5,101 nt of DNA, from positions 1-5,101 of the forward strand of contig JAASSH010000208.1 in assembly GCA_021767985.1 (NCBI GenBank), written 5' to 3'. Shown in pieces: positions 1 through 5,101 of this stretch. The position numbers and the translations under genes were made by a program. This DNA comes from Gammaproteobacteria bacterium (GTDB lineage Bacteria; Pseudomonadota; Gammaproteobacteria; GCA-001735895). Each line of letters starts with the position of its first letter. The first letter of the stretch is position 1. Under the pieces are notes generated by a model. That model did no database searches, was not told where the DNA came from, and saw only the letters and a list, made by a program, of their open reading frames with translations.

Positions 1-60
1 CTCGAGCGGTTGATAGCGGTGCAGGCCGCGGGTGCTGATCTCGAGTATCAGGGCAGCCAT
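1..60 (-). CDS. 5' end of an unidentified gene downstream of the protease (partial)
   Basis: Read on the minus strand, an ATG at 60-58 opens a frame of exactly 20 codons with no stop up to the window edge, beginning MAALILEISTRGL. A GGAG Shine-Dalgarno motif lies at 72-69, eight bases before the ATG, which is the best ribosome binding site in the window and the main reason to believe this start. The ATG lies within the last codons of the upstream protease, so the two genes overlap by 13 bases in different frames, as expected for translationally coupled operon members. The short hydrophobic then basic N-terminus reminds me of the first strand of FHA-domain proteins, but 20 residues cannot establish that. 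No signal peptide is evident. I am fairly sure it is a gene start; its product is unknown. Confidence 0.7.
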   Translation of the reverse strand, partial: MAALILEISTRGLHRYQPLE

Positions 61-1307
61 TCGCTGTGCTCCAGAAACTTCTGAATCAGTGGCAGGGTCG
101 ATGCGTAGTCGACTCCGGTCATTGTCAGGGTAATGAAGAATCCCTTGTTCTTGTGACCGGTCAGTGCCGCGGTGAACAGCATGTCGCTCATGCCCTCGTA
201 CTCGACGTATTCGCGACGGCACAGGTTACTTTTCATCTCCTGGCCCGATACGTCGATAAACCAGGTTTCACAGCTGAAGTTGCTGACAATGTCTCGATCT
301 ACCTTCGACTCGATCTGATCCTTGTTCAGGTTTTGATACAGATTGTAGAACTGGATCGGGTTGAGCTCGTCCGATTCGAGCCAGTAATACTCGTACACCA
401 GTCGGCCGACGAACTTGTTGTCCTCGTCGAGGTAAACATGGTTCTGGTTGGTGCATCGAATCTGGTAACGCTTGTAGCGTGCGATCGCACTAAGCTTGGC
501 GCTGTTATCCCAGCAGCGCACGGTTGGAGATATAGCGCCGGGTAACCTGAATTGGCGCAGATCGAGGTCCGGCCAGTCGCTGGCCAGCAGTTGCTCGATA
601 TAGCTGGTTTCGTAAGCCAGCACCTGGCGTGCGACCTCGAGCTTGAGATCGCCGCTATCGGTTAAATCGCCGGCGGCGCGCTCGATCAGATCGGTTAGAA
701 AACGCGAAGGCACGATAAAGCTGATGTCGTTGCGCGCGGTAGCGACGTTGATACCGATCGCCTCGCCCTGGTCGTTAAAAGTCGGTCCGCCGCTCATGCC
801 GGGATTGAGGCTGCCCGAAAACAGGATGCGGCTGTCGTCGGTCTGGTTCAGCAGGCCGCCATTGGTGCCGACCGCGATGCTCAGGCCCAGGTCCAGCGGG
901 TTGCCCATCGCAAAAATGGGTGCGCCGCGCGGCGGCAGAGGGCTCATCCTGATGGCTTCGCCGATCGGTTCGTCGGCACGAAGCAGGGCCAGGTCGTGGG
1001 CGACGTCGAGGCCGATCAGTTGCAATTCTCCCTCGCTCCCGTCCTTGCCCACATAGGTGATGTAAAACACGTCGGGTTCGAGAATGACCTGGCCGATGAC
1101 ATGATAGTTGGTCGCCATCTGGCTGCCGTCGCCGACGATGAAACCCGAGCCGATGCTGGATTTCTTGCCGGTTTCACGGTTCAGCACGCGAATCTGGAAC
1201 ACGCGGTCTTCGTTTAACTGAAAAATCTTTTTTGAATCGAGCGCGGCGACGGGCGAGGTCGAAACACCCGCCAGCAACAGTAGCGCGACCAGAACCCGGA
1301 AAAGCAA
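48..1307 (-). CDS. Exported trypsin-like (DegP/S1C-type) serine protease with unrecognised C-terminal domain
   Basis: A 419-residue chymotrypsin-fold serine endopeptidase, predicted to be periplasmic or envelope-associated. Residues 1-22 look like a signal peptide: a short n-region with one Arg, a Leu/Ala/Val-rich core, and a likely cleavage after Val-Ala-Ala. The protease domain spans about 30-210 and contains GSGFIV (53-58), the catalytic His69 in TNYHVI, Asp105 in HDLALL, and the nucleophile Ser172 in NPGMSGGP. The glycine-rich oxyanion region is intact, so it is probably active. There is no PDZ domain, unlike DegP and DegS. Residues 220-419 match nothing I recognise; they hold four cysteines (265, 285, 346, 363), which could form disulfides after export. 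The start is TTG, one base after the metG TAG. It is chosen because it gives a complete signal peptide and no in-frame ATG or GTG is available nearby. No clear Shine-Dalgarno precedes it, so coupling to metG translation is inferred. Substrate is unknown. Confidence 0.85.
   Translation of the reverse strand: MLFRVLVALLLLAGVSTSPVAALDSKKIFQLNEDRVFQIRVLNRETGKKSSIGSGFIVGDGSQMATNYHVIGQVILEPDVFYITYVGKDGSEGELQLIGLDVAHDLALLRADEPIGEAIRMSPLPPRGAPIFAMGNPLDLGLSIAVGTNGGLLNQTDDSRILFSGSLNPGMSGGPTFNDQGEAIGINVATARNDISFIVPSRFLTDLIERAAGDLTDSGDLKLEVARQVLAYETSYIEQLLASDWPDLDLRQFRLPGAISPTVRCWDNSAKLSAIARYKRYQIRCTNQNHVYLDEDNKFVGRLVYEYYWLESDELNPIQFYNLYQNLNKDQIESKVDRDIVSNFSCETWFIDVSGQEMKSNLCRREYVEYEGMSDMLFTAALTGHKNKGFFITLTMTGVDYASTLPLIQKFLEHSEWLP
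69..72 (-). promoter_or_regulatory. Shine-Dalgarno site for the truncated leftmost gene
   Basis: The minus strand reads GGAG followed by an eight-base spacer and then ATG at 60-58. It lies inside the coding region of the protease. This decides the start of the overlapping downstream gene and suggests that ribosomes finishing the protease help initiate it. Confidence 0.65.
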
Positions 1308-1308
1308 A

Positions 1309-3342
1309 CTAACTGACTCGCATTCCCGGCTTGGCGCCCGAATCAGGATTCAGGATATACAGCTCGGTTTCGCCGCTGCCGGCCGCCAGCACCATGCCTT
1401 CGGATACGCCGAAACGCATCTTGCGGGGCGCCAGGTTGGCCACCATGACCGTGAGTTTGCCTTCCAGGTCTTCCGGTTTGTAAGCGTTTGCGATACCGGC
1501 GAAGACGTTGCGGGTTTCATTGCCGATATCGAGCGTTAACTGCAGCAGTTTGTCGGATTTCTCGACTCTGCTGGCGGCGACGATGCGGGCAATACGGAAA
1601 TCGAGCCTGGCGAAGTCATCGTACGCGATTTCTGGGGCGACGGGCTCGATCGACGAGTCGCCGCTACCCTGCTGGATTTTCTGCTCGCTGACGAGATCCG
1701 CCTTGGTGGCTTCGATCATGCGTTCGATAAACACCGGTTCGATACGGGTCATTAGCGGCTTGAAGCGGTTGATGCCGTGATCCAGCAGGTTGTCGCCGAG
1801 ATCGGCCCACTTCAGATCCTCGACGTTGAGAAATTCCTCGGCCTGCGCCGCTAACTTCGGCAATACCGGTTTGAGCAGAATTACCAGCTGGCGAAAACAA
1901 TTCAGGCCGATGGTGCAGACATCCTGCACCTCCTGCTGGCGATTTTCATCCTTGATCGTGACCCAGGGCTGCAGTTCGTCGATGTACTGGTTGGCCTTGT
2001 CTGCCAGCGCCATGATGTCGCGCATGGCCTTGCCGAATTCGCGGTTTTCGTAATAGTCTGCGATGGCTTCCGCGGCTTCGAGATACTGCTGGTTAAGATC
2101 TTCCGTCGCGAGCTTGCCGCCGAGTCTGCCGTCGAAGCGCTTGTTGATGAAGCCGGCGCAGCGGCTGGCGATGTTGACCAGCTTGCCGACCAGATCCGAA
2201 TTTACCCGCGTGGTAAAGTCTTCGAGGTTTAGATCGATATCGTCGATTCCAGGGCCGAGCTTGGCGGCGAAGTAGTAGCGCAGGTACTCGGGATTCAGGT
2301 TGTCGAGATAGGTTCGCGCCATGATAAAGGTGCCGCGCGACTTCGACATCTTTTGCCCGTCGACTGTCAGAAATCCATGGCAGTAGACCGCGGTAGGTTT
2401 GCGGAAACCGGCACCGTGCAGCATCGCCGGCCAGAACATCGTATGAAAGCGGGCAATGTCTTTACCGATAAAATGGTGTAACTCGGCTTCGCTGCCCTTT
2501 TGCCAGTAATGATCGAAGTCATGCCCGCTGGTTTCACACCAGTTCTTGAAGCTGGCCATGTAGCCAATCGGTGCGTCCAGCCAGACGTAAAAGTACTTGC
2601 CCGGGGCGTCCGGAATCTCGAATCCCCAGTAGGGTGCGTTACGCGAAATATCCCAGTCCTGCAGGCCTTCGTCCAGCCACTCGCTCATCTTGTTGGCGAT
2701 TTCGGTCTGTACGTGCCCCGCGGCAAACCAGTCTTTGAGCATTTCCTCGAAATCTTCCAGCTTGAAAAAATATTGCTCGGAATCCTTTTCGATCGGGGTT
2801 TCGCCGCTGACCACCGACACCGGGTTCTTGAGATCGGTGGGTGAGTAGGTGGCGCCGCAGTTTTCACAATTGTCGCCATACTGGCCGCCGGCGCCACAGT
2901 TGGGACAGTCACCCTTGATGAAACGATCCGGCAAAAACATTTCCGCCTTCGGATCGTATGCCTGGGAAATGACGCGCGTGCGAATATGGCCGGCCTCGCG
3001 CAACTGGGTGTAAATATACTCCGCGAAAAACCGGTTCTCTTCCGAATGGGTACTGTAATAGTTGTCGAAGTCGACCCCGAAATCGGAGAAGTCCTGCAGG
3101 TGTTCCCTGTGCATGCGCTCGATCAACTGCTCCGGGGTGACACCCTCGCCTTGCGCGCGCAGCATGATCGGCGTGCCGTGGGCGTCGTCGGCACAGACGT
3201 AGGTGCACTCGTGACCACGCAGTTTCTGGAAGCGCGCCCAGATGTCGGTTTGCACGTACTCCAGCATATGGCCGATATGAATCGGGCCATTGGCATAGGG
3301 TAACGCGCTGGTAACGACTATCTGACGGGATTTGGGGCTCAT
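1309..3342 (-). CDS. metG: Methionine--tRNA ligase
   Basis: Cytoplasmic class I aminoacyl-tRNA synthetase that uses ATP to charge tRNA-Met, including the initiator. The 677 residues equal the length I recall for E. coli MetG. Visible elements in order: the HIGH signature (22-25) in the Rossmann catalytic domain; a CP1 zinc knuckle with Cys146, Cys149, Cys159 and Cys162 (CPNC...CENC); WLDAPIGYM (254-262), typical of the methionine-pocket region; the KMSKS loop (331-335); the helical anticodon-binding domain at about 390-550; a low-complexity linker at about 552-572; and a C-terminal Trbp111-like tRNA-binding/dimerisation domain at about 576-677. All key residues are present. The frame is open to an ATG at 3414, but I chose the ATG at 3342-3340 because family members begin just before the [10 protein letters not shown] segment and the longer start would run through the probable promoter. 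No strong Shine-Dalgarno is seen. It is divergent from mrp and is followed after one base by the protease gene. Confidence 0.98.
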   Translation of the reverse strand: MSPKSRQIVVTSALPYANGPIHIGHMLEYVQTDIWARFQKLRGHECTYVCADDAHGTPIMLRAQGEGVTPEQLIERMHREHLQDFSDFGVDFDNYYSTHSEENRFFAEYIYTQLREAGHIRTRVISQAYDPKAEMFLPDRFIKGDCPNCGAGGQYGDNCENCGATYSPTDLKNPVSVVSGETPIEKDSEQYFFKLEDFEEMLKDWFAAGHVQTEIANKMSEWLDEGLQDWDISRNAPYWGFEIPDAPGKYFYVWLDAPIGYMASFKNWCETSGHDFDHYWQKGSEAELHHFIGKDIARFHTMFWPAMLHGAGFRKPTAVYCHGFLTVDGQKMSKSRGTFIMARTYLDNLNPEYLRYYFAAKLGPGIDDIDLNLEDFTTRVNSDLVGKLVNIASRCAGFINKRFDGRLGGKLATEDLNQQYLEAAEAIADYYENREFGKAMRDIMALADKANQYIDELQPWVTIKDENRQQEVQDVCTIGLNCFRQLVILLKPVLPKLAAQAEEFLNVEDLKWADLGDNLLDHGINRFKPLMTRIEPVFIERMIEATKADLVSEQKIQQGSGDSSIEPVAPEIAYDDFARLDFRIARIVAASRVEKSDKLLQLTLDIGNETRNVFAGIANAYKPEDLEGKLTVMVANLAPRKMRFGVSEGMVLAAGSGETELYILNPDSGAKPGMRVS

Positions 3343-3371
3343 CGAACTGACTTGGCTGTCTAAAGCAGCGT

Positions 3372-3400
3372 ATTTTAGGTGCTGGACCATGCACTGTATA
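3372..3400 (-). promoter_or_regulatory. Probable sigma70-type promoter for metG
   Basis: On the minus strand, TATACA at 3400-3395 (4 of 6 to the -35 consensus) is followed by a 17-base spacer and TAAAAT at 3377-3372 (5 of 6 to the -10 consensus). Transcription would begin near 3365, giving a leader of roughly 23 nt before the metG ATG at 3342. The assignment is by eye. The site supports the shorter metG start, because a start at 3414 would place this promoter inside the coding region. Confidence 0.45.
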
Positions 3401-3421
3401 GAACATTCATACAAAAACTAA

Positions 3422-3451
3422 GTGATATTTGATCCCTGGCTCGGGTAAAAT
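3422..3451 (+). promoter_or_regulatory. Probable sigma70-type promoter for mrp
   Basis: On the plus strand, GTGATA at 3422-3427 (4 of 6 to the -35 consensus) is followed by an 18-base spacer and TAAAAT at 3446-3451 (5 of 6 to the -10 consensus). Transcription would begin near 3458, leaving a leader of about 26 nt before the mrp ATG. The leader has no obvious Shine-Dalgarno. The two promoters of this divergent region do not overlap, but their -35 elements lie only about 20 bases apart. Confidence 0.45.
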
Positions 3452-3483
3452 GCGCGGTCCCGGCGCAAGCCCGAACCAATTGC

Positions 3484-4578
3484 ATGACGATGGCGATAGA
3501 CAAATCACAGATTGAAGCGAAACTGGGTGAGATCACTGACCCGAATATGGAAACCGACCTGGTTGCGAGCAAGGCCGTGAAGTCGGTCGAGCAGGATGGT
3601 GATAACTGGAAAATTGAAATCCAGCTCGGTTATCCCGCCACGGGCTACTTCGACGAGCTTAAGCAGGAGGTCGAGTCGGCGCTCGCAAGTCTCGCGGGGA
3701 TCGGCGCAGTCGATGTCCAGGTCAGCAGCAAGGTCAAGTCGCACGCGGTACAGCAAAACCTGAAACCACTGCCTGGCATCAAGAACATCATTGCGGTCGC
3801 ATCCGGCAAGGGTGGCGTCGGCAAGTCAACTACGGCGGTTAATCTCGCACTCGCGTTACAGGCCGAGGGCGCTACCGTGGGCATTCTCGATGCCGACATA
3901 TACGGCCCCAGTATTCCGCGCATGCTCGGTTGCCAGGGGCAGCCCGAGTCGACCGACGGCAAGAGCCTCGAACCGATGATAGGGCACGGCATCCAGTCGA
4001 TGTCCATCGGTTACCTGGTCGAGGAGGACACGCCGATGATCTGGCGCGGGCCGATGGTTACCCAGGCGTTGGAACAGTTACTCAACGATACTCGCTGGAA
4101 CGATATCGATTACCTGATCATCGATTTGCCGCCCGGTACCGGCGATACCCAGCTGACCCTGGCCCAGCGTATCCCGGTTAGCGGCGCGGTCATTGTCACC
4201 ACGCCGCAGGACATTGCCCTGCTCGATGCGCGCAAGGGATTGAAAATGTTCGAAAAGGTCGAAGTACCGGTGCTCGGTATTATCGAGAATATGAGTATCC
4301 ACATCTGCAGTCAGTGTGGGCACAGCGAGCATATCTTCGGCGAAGGCGGCGGCGAGCGCATGTCGGAGGAACACGGGGTCGATCTGCTGGGCGCACTGCC
4401 GCTCGATATCCGCATACGCGAGCAGGCCGACAGCGGCAATCCGACCGTGGCGGCGATGGAGGACAGCCAGATCAGTTCGATTTATCGCAGCATTGCGCGC
4501 AGAACAGCGGCCAAGCTGGCCACCAAGGCGCGCGATCATTCCGCGGCTTTCCCCAATATCGTTATCCAGAACAACTGA
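3484..4578 (+). CDS. mrp: Iron-sulfur cluster carrier protein Mrp/ApbC (P-loop NTPase)
   Basis: Cytoplasmic member of the MinD/ParA-related Mrp/NBP35 family, which binds and transfers Fe-S clusters to apoproteins in an ATPase-dependent manner. The 364 residues are close to the length I recall for the E. coli protein. Residues about 8-85 form the DUF59/MIP18-like N-terminal domain. A deviant Walker A, GKGGVGKST, lies at 108-116, with the signature lysine of this superfamily. DADIYGPSIPRML follows at 136-148, then DLPPGTGD at 214-221, and then the cluster-binding CxxC (Cys275, Cys278) in HICSQCGH. All functional motifs are present. The start is the ATG at 3484; a second ATG two codons later (3490) is equally possible, and neither has a clear ribosome binding site. 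The gene is divergent from metG, an arrangement also found in E. coli. Its TGA stop forms part of a perfect hairpin in the downstream repeat. Confidence 0.97.
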   Translation: MTMAIDKSQIEAKLGEITDPNMETDLVASKAVKSVEQDGDNWKIEIQLGYPATGYFDELKQEVESALASLAGIGAVDVQVSSKVKSHAVQQNLKPLPGIKNIIAVASGKGGVGKSTTAVNLALALQAEGATVGILDADIYGPSIPRMLGCQGQPESTDGKSLEPMIGHGIQSMSIGYLVEEDTPMIWRGPMVTQALEQLLNDTRWNDIDYLIIDLPPGTGDTQLTLAQRIPVSGAVIVTTPQDIALLDARKGLKMFEKVEVPVLGIIENMSIHICSQCGHSEHIFGEGGGERMSEEHGVDLLGALPLDIRIREQADSGNPTVAAMEDSQISSIYRSIARRTAAKLATKARDHSAAFPNIVIQNN

Positions 4579-4609
4579 CTCTTGAGCGCTTTACAGCGCT
4601 CAAGAGTCA
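4576..4609 (+). terminator. Perfect 15-bp hairpin starting at the mrp stop codon
   Basis: The arms 4576-4590 and 4595-4609 are exact reverse complements around a TTAC loop, and the left arm starts with the TGA stop of mrp. The stem is long and stable enough to end transcription or protect the mRNA 3' end. No T-tract follows on either strand, so it is not a canonical intrinsic terminator. It is also the upstream hairpin of repeat unit 1; the equivalent in unit 2 is only a 5-bp stem with a GCAA loop (4657-4670). Confidence 0.45.
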
Positions 4610-4717
4610 TCCCGGAAAGTGCAACGCGCTTATCCGGGATCCAGTCCAAGTAAATCGCGCTGCAAAGCGCTCATGGGTCATCCCGGAAAGTGCAACGCGC
4701 TTATCCGGGATCCAGTC
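4576..4717. repeat. Two tandem 71-bp REP-like palindromic units
   Basis: Unit 1 is 4576-4646 and unit 2 is 4647-4717. Their last 41 bases (4606-4646 and 4677-4717) are identical, and the preceding 20 bases match at 15 of 20 positions by my count; upstream of that they diverge. The shared core begins GTCATCCCGGA and ends TCCGGGATCCAGTC. It folds into a long hairpin: an 8-bp ATCCCGGA/TCCGGGAT stem, then AAGTGC/GCGCTT with one G-U pair, a single bulged A, and an AAC loop (4609-4640 and 4680-4711). Each unit also has a smaller upstream hairpin. From memory, similar GTCATCCCGG...CCGGGATCCAG palindromes occur in intergenic DNA of many proteobacteria. No transposase is present, so this would be a non-autonomous element. 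It fills nearly the whole gap between mrp and the converging pirin gene. Confidence 0.85.
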
Positions 4718-4740
4718 TCGATAACAGGCGCATTGCCGCG

Positions 4741-5101
4741 TCAAAAATTGCCGTGCTGGTAATCGCTGAAAGCCTGGCGAACCTCGTCCGCGGTATTCAT
4801 GACGAAGGGGCCACCGCGCGCTACCGGTTCGTTCAGCGGTTTACCGGCGATCAACAGGAATCGCGCGCTGCCGTCTGCGGCATGTAGCTGAATCGAATCA
4901 CCGGTTCCGAGCACCGCAAGTTGATCACGTGCCAGCTGCAGCGGGGCGCCGCTTTCGTCTTCGATTGAAATGACGCCGTCAATCACGTACAGAAACGCGG
5001 CGTGATCCTTGTCGATTGCTTCGCTGAACCCGGCGCCCGGCGCCAGCGTAACATCGAGGTAAAGCGGATCGGTAAGCGGCTGTTTGACTGGCCCCTGGGT
5101 A
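4741..5101 (-). CDS. Pirin-family protein, C-terminal part (partial)
   Basis: The minus-strand frame is open from the window edge (first full codon at 5100-5098) to a TGA at 4743-4741, giving 119 residues with no start in the window. The sequence matches the C-terminal cupin domain of pirin-family proteins: PLYLDVTLAPGAGF near its beginning, AAFLYVIDG in the middle, and the characteristic ending with GKPLNEPVARGGPFVMNT followed by an acidic helix and DYQ.G.F. Bacterial pirins are usually about 230-300 residues, so roughly half is missing beyond the right edge. Metal-binding and quercetinase-type residues belong to the N-terminal cupin, which is not visible, so activity cannot be judged. It converges on mrp, with the tandem repeats between the two stop codons. 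Confidence 0.88.
   Translation of the reverse strand, partial: TQGPVKQPLTDPLYLDVTLAPGAGFSEAIDKDHAAFLYVIDGVISIEDESGAPLQLARDQLAVLGTGDSIQLHAADGSARFLLIAGKPLNEPVARGGPFVMNTADEVRQAFSDYQHGNF

Noticed and set aside
66..545. A 159-residue open frame on the plus strand opposite the protease
   Set aside because: It lies antisense to a gene with intact catalytic motifs, has no ribosome binding site I can see and no recognisable domain. It is best explained as a shadow of the high-GC coding strand.
2500..3303. Plus-strand open frames at 2500-2844 and 2986-3303 opposite metG
   Set aside because: They are antisense to conserved MetG motifs and have no recognisable protein features.
3393..3412. A possible LexA (SOS) box around CTGTATAGAACATTCATACA
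   Set aside because: The left half resembles CTGT, but the required CAG half-site at the correct spacing reads TCA, so the palindrome is not formed.
3343..3414. A longer metG with 24 extra N-terminal residues from the ATG at 3414
   Set aside because: The extension resembles no MetG N-terminus, would place the probable metG promoter inside the gene, and starting at 3342 gives exactly the typical 677-residue length.
4606..4717. A minimal CRISPR array, from two identical 41-bp repeats with a 30-bp spacer
   Set aside because: The spacer is itself partly homologous to the sequence before the first copy, the repeat is a long full-length palindrome, there are only two copies, and no cas genes are present. 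It is a tandem REP-like element.
4579..4740. A tRNA or other structured RNA gene in the gap after mrp
   Set aside because: The gap shows only the two palindromic units. I see no tRNA T-arm consensus or cloverleaf, and the hairpins are explained by the repeats.

Overview
The window looks like ordinary chromosomal DNA of a gammaproteobacterium of moderately high G+C. The evidence is a full-length E. coli-type MetG (677 aa, the same length as I recall for the E. coli enzyme), a full-length Mrp/ApbC, and their head-to-head arrangement, which is also found in E. coli. I cannot place it to genus. The mix of a conserved aminoacyl-tRNA synthetase locus with an unfamiliar secreted protease and intergenic palindromic repeats fits an environmental or marine lineage, but that is inference.

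Layout, left to right. Positions 1-60 (minus) hold the first 20 codons of a gene that runs off the left edge. Its ATG lies inside the end of the next gene and has a good GGAG ribosome binding site. Positions 48-1307 (minus) encode an exported trypsin-like (DegP/S1C-type) serine protease with an intact His-Asp-Ser triad, no PDZ domain and an unrecognised four-cysteine C-terminal region. It starts one base after the metG stop codon. Positions 1309-3342 (minus) are metG. Positions 3343-3483 form a divergent control region with a promoter-like pair on each strand. Positions 3484-4578 (plus) are mrp (apbC), a P-loop iron-sulfur carrier. Positions 4579-4740 contain no gene but hold two tandem copies of a 71-bp unit with an identical 41-bp hairpin core. 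The first unit begins in the mrp stop codon. Positions 4741-5101 (minus) are the 3' end of a pirin-family gene that converges on mrp.

How the genes relate: metG, the protease and the truncated leftmost gene are contiguous and overlapping or nearly so on the minus strand, so they probably share a transcript and are translationally coupled. MetG charges initiator and elongator tRNA-Met. The protease would act in the periplasm or at the envelope, so the link to metG is more likely positional than functional. mrp is transcribed away from metG and serves Fe-S protein maturation. The repeats between the converging mrp and pirin genes sit where REP-like elements usually occur.

I found no evidence of a new defence system, phage, transposase, CRISPR array or RNA gene. 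The items most worth following are the tandem palindromic repeat, the protease's C-terminal domain, and the protease plus downstream gene pair.
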